Of a stretch of DNA of 64,000 nt, positions 47,001 to 56,250 are shown piece after piece. The stretch is taken from NCBI RefSeq assembly GCF_947242115.1, contig NC_074713.1:11910001-11974000 (forward strand). The letters run 5' to 3'. A program made the position numbers and the translations under genes. The notes beneath the pieces were generated by a model. It had not been told where the DNA came from, made no database searches, and was given only the letters and a program-made list of their open reading frames with translations. Position 1 is the first letter of the stretch. The number at the start of each line of letters is the position of its first letter. The stretch is from Biomphalaria glabrata (Eukaryota; Mollusca; Gastropoda; Planorbidae).

Positions 47001-49565
47001 CAAAACTAGACTGGTAGGATGGCCAGACATTATTCTCAAGATCAAATCTGGTACCCAATGGTCCAACAGACTGTTTAACAAGTTAAGAAAAAGAATTAAA
47101 CAAACTATTACAACGAGAGTTTGTGCGACCCCGAAAGTGGTCCACACCACACAAGCAGAATAAAAGGCAGGTTTCAATATTGTCAACACGAATACCAGAA
47201 AGTATCAACTACAAACTATCAACTACACAACTCTATTTCAATTCCTACAAGAGAGATGTATTCGGGTTGAAAGTGGTGCCGATAGGATTGTATTGTAATT
47301 ACGTCAGCTATTATTATTATTATTATTACACAGTTAATAAAACTTAATATACAGATGTATTCAAGGATGCGATTATTAAGATACGATACAATGTGGGCCT
47401 GGCCTAACACATGTTATTAAATGATCAATTGATGATTAGTGTCTGATGAAGTGACGATAAATATTAAATGACATGAACTGCTTCTAAATAGATTTTGTTA
47501 TATTTGATTAAATGGTATATATTTATATATTTGATAGACATTGCATTCTTAAAAAAAAAACATATTCCGTAAATTGTAAGTAGGGCCTAGGTTGTATAAC
47601 AGAAACTCTTAATTTTGTAATGTATACATATTTAAAAAATCTAAGACCTACAGAAAACATATCACATCCCTTGCTTAATAAAGCATCCCCTATTTTTTTT
47701 TTCTTTTTGTTAAGGCTTCCGCGCGGTGTTCATTCTTGGAAATATAACCAGTGTAGATCTACGTCTGACTGGAAGTAACACTGAACTCGAACTACTTCAG
47801 TAACACCGGCGAAAGGCCGAAACAATCAAAATATGTAGCTATGTCCGTAAATCCGTATATCTATTCTACTGTTCTACACGAAGCGTCTTCTTTGTAGCGT
47901 CACTTAGAGCGTTCTTGTTTTTTAACCAACTTTACGTCATCGTCGCTAAGTAAAACTTTACCCTATTCCCTAAACAAATAACTTATTCCTAATCATGTCA
48001 TAACACTTTTACTGCTAATAGAAAACAGTATATTTTTAACACTAAAAAAAACGCCTTACGTATTTAATTTAAAAACAAAACGGTTCGCTTTCAGATGATA
48101 AAAAGTAGCCCACAGAAATATCATGAAATCGGATGTGCATTTTCCTTTTGAAATCTAAACGTAATAGACGGTCGGACAGATGGACAGACAGACAGCACAA
48201 AGCTAATAGCTGATTTTTCACTTTCGATGGCTGCTTAAAACAAAACTAGGGTTTAAGTTAAATACTAATAATGTCTTTATAACTATCATAAATATTTGTT
48301 GATTGAACTGAGTTCTAAAGTCGCTCTAGAAAACGTCCCAATGGAACAACATTGTTTACTCCTACCTAACTTCGAAATCTAAAAAAAAACAAGGTTACAA
48401 AGACAGTTTGTGTGGAAACAGAAACTTAAAATCGGCCCCCGAAGTGGTCCACCCAGGCAGGTAAAAAGGCAGGTATCAATATTTTCAGGAAGAACATCAG
48501 AATTAAATTTTATCAAGACAAATGACAGAAGAATGGAGAAAGAAGGTTAACAGATCTTGTGTGGTGCCGCAGCGATCCAGCAGACCAAAGGATAGGTGAA
48601 AATGAATAAGAAGTTTGATGTGAACCTGGCCTAACTGATGTCTTATAATAAATATCTAATTGATCTAATTGGTTTGAAAAGGGCCAATCTCTTATTCAAA
48701 TCCTCAAGAAAAAAAAATTCCTTTAGTTAAGTGTTCTACTGTCATGGTGCAGCACTGCAGTTCACGTGATAATATGAAAAACTAATTATTATTGTTGTTT
48801 TAAATTATGTCAAACTTATATGCATATTAAATAGATTTTTTTCTCTTAAAAAAATAAACATTATTTTTGGGTAAATGTAGTTGTAAGTAGGACAGCACTT
48901 ACATAACGTAGCAATACAAATGTAAAAAAAAATATTTAAAACCATTTGCATGAATGTGTTACAAATAGTTACCAGCCTCCCGTATTTGTTACTATTAATA
49001 GTGATTAGTTGTAAAAGTGGTGTATTTTTATGAAAAAAACTGCGTGCATAAGTGATTGAAAAAATTAGATTTTTCGCTTTTAGAAAAGAAAAACGTAGCC
49101 GTTGCATCAGAACTTTGAATGTACAAAATATTATGATGTTTACGAGATGTAAATGGGACGGACGGACGGACAGACATTTCACACAAAACTAATGTAAGTG
49201 GGACAGACGGACGGACAGACATTTCACACAAAACTAATAACGTCTTTTCCCCTTTCGGGGGCCGCTAAAAATCATGTCTCTGGGTTTTTTTTTTTAAATC
49301 AGTGCTATTTTAGCGGTTTAGCGGCCCACAAGAGGTCCTTATCTGAAACAGACATTTCAGGCAGTTCGTTGCACAAGTACACCTATAGGCCTACTACAAG
49401 CTATAAGCCTCTCTTAGTTGCTCTAGGAACTGTTCATAAATGTCTAGAATCTCGTTCAGTGACATCATGAAGACATTTTATTAATTAAAATATTTGTAAA
49501 ATGTAATTATGTGTTATTATTTTTAGGTAAAAAAAAAACACCATTGAAGGCTTTTAACTTGCCAT
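41068..49565 (-). CDS. CES-C: secreted carboxylesterase/cholinesterase-family protein
   Basis: Minus-strand coding exons are 49565-49559, 46124-45900, 44973-43704 and 41233-41068, totalling 556 codons with TAA. As in CES-B, the signal-peptide exon enters in phase 1 without its own in-frame ATG. A 7-nt coding exon (ATGGCAA, donor GTTAAA) supplies the start, giving MATARCLLIGVICVMVLQ. This first exon is inferred from homology and phase. Motifs: SEDCLFLNVYTQ, HGGGF, GESAGGAS, probable acid Glu in ALNNNE and His in GTIHALDFVYW, so a competent secreted esterase is expected. Intron 3 carries a hAT MITE, an unclassified MITE and MITE M1. AATAAA on minus is at 40962-40957. Substrate unknown. Confidence 0.9.
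41378..41573. mobile_element. hAT-type MITE with 8-bp target duplication
   Basis: The 196-bp element starts CAGGGGTTCTCAAC and ends GTTGAGAACCGCTG. TGTTAGAG flanks it on both sides (41370-41377 and 41574-41581). Internal GTCGCGACCCCC and GGGGTCGCC extend the pairing. Non-coding; lies in the last intron of CES-C. Confidence 0.92.
41707..42001. mobile_element. MITE M2 with perfect 29-bp inverted ends
   Basis: The 295-bp element begins CCATAGACATAAATAAATAT and ends with the exact 29-bp reverse complement (...TTTATGTCTATGG). TCCTAT flanks both ends (41701-41706 and 42002-42007), an apparent 6-bp duplication. No coding capacity. Superfamily unassigned. Confidence 0.9.
42008..43703. other. Remainder of CES-C last intron
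   Basis: It contains MITE M1 copy 2 (42722-42891) and a hAT-like terminus near 43287 (CAGGGTCGGATTTAAG). An open stretch at 42129-42365 has no recognisable motif. No exon is visible. Confidence 0.5.
42722..42891. mobile_element. MITE M1, copy 2 (diverged)
   Basis: CTTATTCACCAATCGTAAAC at the left and GGGTGAATGATGTC at the right match the termini of 17634-17806. Inside are TCACGTGCTTC and two TCACGTGACC motifs. The ends pair less well than in copy 1. Confidence 0.65.
45165..45240 (-). repeat. tRNA-like SINE head, family C
   Basis: The minus strand reads GGCAGAGTGGCTAGTGTG (A box) and TCTCGAGTTCGAATTC (B box) at tRNA-like spacing. A single copy in CES-C intron 2; no body family found in the window. 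Confidence 0.5.
45385..45545 (+). repeat. Dispersed repeat family D
   Basis: ACCAATAGTTAATGATTC, TTTGATCCGAGAATGGATG and AGTGAGTTGATATAAGCTTT match 61425-61635. Lies in CES-C intron 2. Confidence 0.65.
45605..45858 (-). repeat. SINE family A in CES-C intron 2
   Basis: Reverse complement carries GGAGGCTCGGTGGCTGCG, GGGTTCGAATCC and the tail GGTCTGAAAGGG. Same orientation as CES-C, ending 42 bp upstream of the donor of exon 46124-45900. Confidence 0.85.
46535..46730 (+). repeat. Dispersed repeat family D with GACA microsatellite
   Basis: TTAATTAACTAATCGGTTAA, CAACTTGATCCGAGAATGGG, a (CAGA)n tract at 46675-46700 and GTGAGTTGATATGAGC. Confidence 0.65.
48085..48235 (+). repeat. Dispersed repeat family G, diverged copy
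   Basis: TTCAGATGATAAAAAGTAGC, ACGGTCGGACAGATGGACAG and CACAAAGCTAATAGCTG parallel 29497-29655. Confidence 0.5.
49078..49270 (+). repeat. Dispersed repeat family G with internal tandem duplication
   Basis: GTAGCCGTTGCATCAGAACT starts the match to 29497. A unit of about 45 bp containing GGGACGGACGGACGGACAGA and TTTCACACAAAACTAAT is repeated in tandem at 49153-49238. The end carries CCCCTTTCGGGGGCCGC. Confidence 0.65.
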
Positions 49566-50520
49566 GATACAGCTGTCCTGGTTACAATCAGGGATGAATA
49601 TAATCCTCGTCTTTCTCGTTAGCGAAAGGATCAATTTTCGCTTCTTCCTCCACCTATGTAATCAATTGATAAATATGAAAAAAATAAACAAATTGGACTG
49701 AAATATAAAAACAAATCAAGCTTCAACTTGCATTAGGCTAATAGGAAGATTATCACTTCAAGATATCGAAAATGTGCTTTAGTTCGCTTAACTCTAAAAA
49801 CTAGGACAATTTCTGAAACAATATTTTGTTAGTAAATAGGATTGTTATAATGTTCAATAAATGCTGCAAAGATTGATCACAATTCCAATGAACCCCTTCT
49901 TAGCTATGTCATACTTAACACGCCTGTGTTTGTCTGTTTCCCCGGACTGTACTTTATACCTTCTCGCACACAACGGTACCGGCCTATTCAAAGAATATAC
50001 TTCTGTTCTCGCATACGTAATATATAGAGCCCACTATGAAAGCATGCACCACGTATCACTGCTGTTTAAAGTTTTCCAAAACCGACGCATAATGAATCAG
50101 CAACTTGCCAGCCTATGGGACATAGAAATAGTAGGAAAAGTAATGTCATATTTACATTAGCTGTAACCAAAAGAGAATCTAGCTACCCTCCCCTTTCTGT
50201 ACATGTCTCCTCCTGTGGGCAAACATACTACAGTTAAATTGAGAGTCGGGTTACCTAAAGTAAGTGAAAAGTTTAAAATCAGATCTGGCTCGGAAACATC
50301 ATGTCTTCAATGTTACATTATATTTCTTTGTTTTGATCAAATCTTGTTCTGGGCATTATGTCAATGTACATTTTAAATCTTGGTTTGAACCAGATCTCAT
50401 TCCGGCATATTATGTCTTAACTTTTTAAAAGTTTTTGTTTAGTTTGAATCTTGTTTGGAAACACAATGCCTTCATTTTTATATTGAAAGTCTCGGTATCT
50501 CTTTTTTAAAGCTACTAATA
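49566..50520. other. CES-C upstream block, homologous to CES-B upstream
   Basis: TAATCCTCGTCTTTCTCGTT, CATAATGAATCAGCAACTT, GGCAAACATACTA and GATCTGGCTC blocks occur in the same order at 29940-30720 upstream of CES-B. It probably contains the 5' UTR and promoter of CES-C; no TATA box was identified with confidence. Confidence 0.6.
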
Positions 50521-50559
50521 ACATCTATCAACTACGTCAAGGATGTAGCCTTATTTATC

Positions 50560-50730
50560 TGCCTGGTCATGTTTTATCCGCTCCGGACCATCGTCTAGAC
50601 TAGTCTAGAGTCTAGATGATAACGGGTTCGAATCCTGCCCTTCGCCAAACTCCTGCCGTGGGCGGGGGGTCGGGATGAGCTAGGATACAAAACCGTAATT
50701 TATGAAGGAACATTCGAAACATGTATAACA
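50560..50730 (+). repeat. SINE family B, copy 2
   Basis: CTGGTCATGTTTTATCCG head, GGGTTCGAATCCTGCC B box and GGAACATTCGAAACATGT tail, matching 11385-11540. A CTAGACTAGTCTAGAGTCTAG run lies in the middle. Confidence 0.6.
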
Positions 50731-50739
50731 ATAAAACAA

Positions 50740-50845
50740 GCAAATATTTTGGTTGAACCAATAATTTTAAATCATCCATGTACAGTGAATAAGACACATT
50801 TCTTTTGCGTTTAGTATCAAATCTGATACTATAGGTATATTCCAT
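50740..50845 (-). mobile_element. Small R4-like LINE RT fragment
   Basis: Minus-strand translation gives IRFDTKRKRNVSYSLYMDDL, parallel to the VDTKCTKCVSHLLYMDDLKL stretch of the element at 34191-36408. About 35 residues remain. Shows a second, diverged member of that family. Confidence 0.6.
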
Positions 50846-51143
50846 CGATAGTTAAATGTACTATATATTCCATCAATAGTTAAATGTACCTACTATATAT
50901 TCCATCGATAGTTGGATGTAGGGCTACTATATATTCCATTGATAGTTGGATGTAGGCTACTATATATTCCATCAATAGTTAAATGTACCTACTATATATT
51001 ACATCGATAGTTGGATGTACTATATATTCCATTGATAGTTGGATGTAGGCTACTATATATTCCATCAATAGTTAAATGTACCTACTATATATTACATCGA
51101 TTGTTGGATGTACTATATATTCCATTGATAGTTGGATGTACTA
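50822..51143. repeat. Minisatellite around TATATTCCATCGATAGTTGG (left arm)
   Basis: Roughly ten units of 24-34 bp of the form TATATTCCATCGATAGTTGG + ATGTAC, with CAATAGTTAAATGTACC variants. The same unit recurs at 51990-52085, so the array brackets the Ty3/Gypsy fossil. Confidence 0.85.
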
Positions 51144-51989
51144 TGTAACATAATAGTATTATATGTACTTTTGCACACTAGCGCGTCAGTGCAACACCGC
51201 TTGTGTTTACATAATAAATGGAGTTCCTAATATGTCTTCCCTCTTAAACACTAGTTTGTTATTTGTGTAATACAAATATTCTACATGGTGTCAGAAGTGG
51301 GTTGGTTCGTTCAGGAATGACAAAGTTAGAATATGTATTGATCCAAAAGATCTCAATAAAGCAATCAGAAGGGAACATCACCCGATGAAAACTATTGAAG
51401 ATGTGATCACTAATATTCCAGATTCGAAGATATTCTCAGTTCTCGATGCCAAGTCAGGGTTTATGCAAATAAAGCTTGAAAGAGAATCTTCATTTCTCAC
51501 AACTTTCAACACACCTCTGGGAAGATATAGATGGTTACGATTACCTTTTGGAATCAAATCAGCGCCAGAATTATGGATGAAATGCTTCAAGGTATTGAAG
51601 GAGCATATGTCATCATAGACGACATTCTAGTAGCTGGTAGAGATGTTGAGCATCATGATCACATTTTGAAACAAGTCATGCAAAGAGCAACGAAGTACAA
51701 TCTAAAGCTGAACTATGACAAGTGCAAGATAAGGCAAAACAGAGTACCTTATATGGGCCATATCTTGTCAGAGAAAGGTTTAGAACCAGATCCAGCAAAG
51801 ATAAAGGCAATTATTGACATGCCAGCTCCTCAAGACAAAGATGGAATCAGAAGATTTCTTAGTTTAATTCAGTACCTAGCAAAATTTATTCCTAATCTAA
51901 GTCAAGCAGATGCTCCAATACGAAAGCTTCTAAAAGATGATATAGAATTTCAATGGAATCATGAACAAAACAAGAGTTTCAAAGAATTG
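51144..51989 (+). mobile_element. Ty3/Gypsy LTR retrotransposon fossil (LTR-like end, primer site, RT part)
   Basis: An LTR-like piece of about 142 bp (51144-51285) starts TGTAAC and ends CTACA, directly followed by TGGTGTCAGAAGTGGG, which resembles a primer-binding site. RT sequence follows with KIFSVLDAKSGFMQIKL and LRLPFGIKSAP in one part and VIIDDILVAG and PYMGHILSEKGL further on. The element is incomplete and broken, and no far LTR was found. It is moderately old, and lies between two arms of one minisatellite. Confidence 0.85.
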
Positions 51990-52085
51990 ATATTCCATTG
52001 ATAGATGAATGTACTATATATTCTATCGATAGTTGAATGTACTATATTCCATCGATAGTTGGATGTACTATATAGTCCAACGATG
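51990..52085. repeat. Minisatellite, right arm
   Basis: Three to four units (TATATTCTATCGATAGTTGA, TATATTCCATCGATAGTTGG and partial) continue the array seen at 50822-51143 on the other side of the fossil. Confidence 0.8.
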
Positions 52086-55000
52086 CATTGGCGTCACTAG
52101 GGTCGGTGTCACCCGGTGCGGTTAGCTCAGTGTGATACCCCCTTCCACCCACCAACTTACTCCAAACATTCCCAGATCTCGTTAGTTTGTTCCTTTTGTT
52201 GAACAATACAGTGAGCTGATTACCTGATTTCATTGATTTTTACAAACGTAAAATGAGTGTAAATTCTATGATAAAATCTCACTGTTTCTGACATTTATTC
52301 AATAGTTGTTACATGTTTTACAGTGCAAGTTTATTAGACTGCACATCACGTAAACATGCTTCCTTTGTTAGTCTTTTAGACGGAAACATTATGATGTGTC
52401 GTTAAATCTTCGACCCATGCTTCGACTACCATCTAGACAAGAACATGTACGCTTGCTACTTCCTTAGTCAGCAATTGGTCTTGGGGAGTGCTTAAAGCTT
52501 CCACAGTGAAGTTTGGAGCGGAGTCCCGGGCGCCAAGCGCTTTTCAGCTTTTCGGAGCTTCAGAAACGTATTCTCTTTAAAGTCTAGCTTGTACTATTTC
52601 TAAAAGTAAGAATATTGTCACATAAAATTAAATTAAGAAAGGGTGGAACTGGCCAAATTTGAAATGTTAGAGACATCCGATTTCATCCGAGGAAAATTAG
52701 CAGGGTTTCTCAAAGTTTTACCGTTAGCGCCTTTTTCTTTTCAGCAACATTGCTTTGTAGATAATTTTAAGGTGTTTTGTATAATCGAATCTTTTTGTAG
52801 AGTATTAGCGAGGCATGAAGTTCTCTCGATCCAGCAAGGTAGTCTGTGGAAGTGCCGTTAGCTCCGCCAAACGTTTTCTTGCGTTCTGAGCATCATCAAT
52901 TATTCGCCTGTCGTGTACAACGCATTTTTCTTCCCGTAGTAAGAAGAGCTCATGTCACTGTTTAGTTATAGCGTAGTAAGAAGAGCCCATGTCACTGTTT
53001 AGTTATAACGTAGTAAGAAGAGCCCATGTCACTGTTTAGTTATAACGTAGTAAGAAGAGCCCATGTCACTGTTTAGTTATAACGTAGTAAGAACAGCCCA
53101 TGTCACTGTTTAGTTATAGCGTAGTAAGAAGAGCCCATGTCACTGTTTAGTTATAACGTAGTAAGAACAGCCCATGTCACTGTTTAGTTATAACGTAGTA
53201 AGAAGAGCCCAAGTCACTGTTTAGTTATAACGTAGTAAGAAGAGCCCATGTCACTGTTTAGTTATAACGTAGTAAGAAGAGCCCATGTCACTGTTTAGTT
53301 ATAACGTAGTAAGAAGAGCCCATGTCACTGTTTAGTTATAACGTAGTAAGAAGAGCCCATGTCACTGTTTAGTTATAACGTAGTAAGAAGAGCCCATGTC
53401 ACTGTTTAGTTATAACGTAGTAAGAACAGCCCATGTCACTGTTTAGTTATAACGTAGTAAGAAGAGCCCATGTCACTGTTTAGTTATAACGTAGTAAGAA
53501 GAGCCCATGTCACTGTTTAGTTATAACGTAGTAAGAACAGCCCATGTCACTGTTTAGTTATAACGTAGTAAGAAGAGCCCATGTCACTGTTTAGTTATAA
53601 CGTAGTAAGAACAGCCCATGTCACTGTTTAGTTATAAGGTAGTAAGAAGAGCCCATGTCACTGTTTAGTTATAACGTAGTAAGAACAGCCCATGTCACTG
53701 TTTAGTTATAAGGTAGTAAGAACAGCCCATGTCACTGTTTAGTTATAACGGGGTGGGACGTTCCGATAATGAAGTATTTTCTTGGAATCTGAGAGTAATA
53801 TATTCACCCTACAAAAGTTGCTCAAGTTAAGTCTAAAAAGGAAGAAGGCAGCATTGGCCAATCAAGCGAGAGATGTTCGAGGTACATATAGCACAAGTAT
53901 ATCTTAAGACAAGTGAAGATAATCTTCGTGTTAAGTAAAACGCCTTGCGGCGAACTTTTTAGTTTTTCTTTTATCACACAAAGGTGTTCAACTTAACGAT
54001 GTTAAACACTCGACTAGATTTTGACCATTCTGAGCATTCGAGATGAATCAAGTAAAAGCGAAATTGTTTTGAAATGTCTTCTTCGAAAAAAGTTTTGAAT
54101 CAATATTGTTAGATATTTTAAAAGGTCCTAAATAGAAGATATTACGAAGTATTTAACTCACAATATTCTAACTTTTTAAACATGAATAATTATGTCATTT
54201 GACTGGGTTAATACTCAAACGTTAATTGATTAACTACAATGACATACAGCTATTTAATTTTACCCTTGTAAAATAATTTTGCCCCCTTTGCAAGCACGTA
54301 GGTTACTTATAGACGTGTGTAGGGCCTACCAACAAAAAATACAATAAGGCCTAAAATAAAATACATAGATCTAGATTAGGCCTACACTAGATATCCCTGG
54401 GCATGTTTGGGGAGATAGCGTAGAGATTTGTTTTTTGTTGATGTGTCAACTATTGCCAAAATATATTTTTTCCCACGTTGGTATCACCCGGTACGGACCG
54501 CACCCCCCCCCCCCCCGCGCGAAGCCACTTGTTGGATATACTGTATATTCCATGGACTTCTCGAAGCAATTATATTGTTCTTCTGCGCGTAGTATTTATT
54601 CAAAGCAAAAATGCCTATTTTTTATTTTTCAATAAAAACTTAGCTTGTGTGTTACCTAAACATTTGACAGTCTTGTCTAATGATGTCTCACAAATATTAA
54701 TTGACATTCAGTCGCCATTTCCCTTAGACGGCGAAATGATTTCTCCATTGGTAACATTATCTCATGTTATTCGTAGGACCCTTCTCAGCCATCACTTCTC
54801 AGCCTCTTTTCAACCTTCCATGTCTCTAAGCGTAGATAGCCGTTGGGACAATGATTGTACATAGTATATGAATTTTAATCTCCAGGCTAATTGATGTGTT
54901 TGCTCAGATAGTCCGAACTTTTTGAAAGACTGCTCCTGCTTTCCAATCCGCCATGCAACACTATGATAAGCATCTCCATCGCTTGAGATATCACTGGCCT

Positions 55001-55652
55001 AAATAGGTGAACTTTTCTATTAGTTCAGGGTCTGTAGGACCAATGTTGATGGAGGTACCCGGTAACCTGTACCCAAAAGGCGTAATTCTGAGGGCGTCTT
55101 TATCCGTTATACATTGAATCGTATTTCAAAAGTGATGCTATGTCTTCAGTAAAATCCAACTCTGGTTTATGCCATGGGAACGCCCTTGTTCTCTTGCTAT
55201 TCTCCAGACTGATTTCTATGGACGCTATCGAACATTTTTTTAATATACAAAAACTAATCAGCATCCTTTGGTGGTATCCCAGGCTTTGCTTGATGATGTT
55301 TGGCAGGACGTACACTATAGACATATATACAAGTCTAGGACGTAAACCTGTCTTTTTCGGAAGCTGAGAATCACTACTTATAATGTAAAACCTTTTCCCC
55401 AAGGAGCTCTTAAATAATCTCTAATAAAAATTATTGTACAATTTAAATGTATGTAATAACTTTTGATAAAATGTTAAAAATGACATTTTAAAATAGAATC
55501 GAAAACCATTTTGGAATGTAACCAATCAATTAATTAGCTAACAGTTTTATTGTTCAACATAAAGAAACAAAATATACATGAGTTGTTTGTTTTTTTAAGC
55601 GGATATTATTTCTTCCTGGGAGGAGGTGACACCGACCCTAGTGACGCTACTG
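52086..55652. mobile_element. Candidate DNA transposon (or two facing copies) bounded by 28-bp inverted ends
   Basis: The left end starts CATTGGCGTCACTAGGGTCG (then GTGTCACC). The right end is its reverse complement (GGTGACACCGACCCTAGTGA, then CGCTACTG) at 26 of 28 positions. No target duplication is seen (CAACGATG left, ATACTGAT right). Near 54476 GTTGGTATCACCCGGTACGG resembles a further internal copy of the left end, so two related elements may be joined. Contents: a 37-bp satellite and AT-rich DNA, with no transposase recognised. Confidence 0.55.
52944..53752. repeat. 37-bp minisatellite (about 22 units)
   Basis: The unit is AAGAGCCCATGTCACTGTTT + AGTTATAACGTAGTAAG. Units are almost identical; AAGAG/AACAG alternation and a few point variants distinguish them. 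Direct adjacent repeats without spacers, so not a CRISPR array. Confidence 0.95.
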
Positions 55653-56250
55653 ATACTGATCATTATGTATTGCTTCTCAGACTGACCATTATATATTGTC
55701 TCTCAATATCTTATTGTCACAAAAGACCAACACATTTTGGATTGCAAAAAATGTCAATGTTTATTCATATTTAAATGTTTATTTTATTACATCAAAATTG
55801 CCAAGAATTTAAAAAAAAAAAACAAGTCAAAAGTTCATTTAAACTTGTGGAACTATTGGGTGGCTTGGCTGGCATTCACATTGTTTAGCAGACATGTACT
55901 GGAGGGAAAAAAAAGTTTAAACATAGTTTAATACAAGAATGCAAATGTTATAAAGTTCTAGTTGATCTAAACTGAGTTTTCAATTATTTTTAAACAAACA
56001 TATCCTGGGAAGAATATCAGTAATGTTGACTAGAAAATTAATAGAAATTTTAGGTTACATCAGAAGTCAAACATTTTTTTGAAATTATATTTTCAATGTC
56101 ATTTTAAAATAAAGAAATTTTTTATTGTGTTTTAAATGCAACCAAATATTTCATTTCATTCACATTTGTAAGCTAAACTAGGAACATAGAAATGTTTCCT
56201 TTGTTTAACAAGCAATTTAAAAGTTATTTTATATTAAAGTAAAATTAGAA
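55653..56250. other. 3' region of the EGF/Kazal gene
   Basis: AT-rich, probably the 3' UTR; minus-strand AATAAA at 56126-56121 is a plausible polyadenylation signal. Nothing else is recognised. Confidence 0.45.

Larger units (their letters stand above)
46125..49558. other. CES-C intron 1
   Basis: It is about 1.9 times the length of the matching CES-B intron. It holds family D (46535-46730, with a GACA run), an unclassified open stretch at 46897-47163, and GGCAGGTTTCAATATT-type segments at 47167 and 48467 matching 28692 in CES-B. A (TTA)n tract lies near 47310 and family G repeats at 48085-48235 and 49078-49270. Confidence 0.55.

Noticed and set aside
46866-47189. Overlapping ORFs on both strands in CES-C intron 1
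   Set aside because: No motif could be assigned. It vaguely resembles a LINE or repeat remnant, but not enough to name one.
52944-53752. CRISPR-like array of 37-bp direct repeats
   Set aside because: Repeats are adjacent with no unique spacers, and the host is a eukaryote; this is a minisatellite.
52078-55660. 8-bp hAT-type target duplication for the 52086-55652 block
   Set aside because: The flanks CAACGATG and ATACTGAT do not match.
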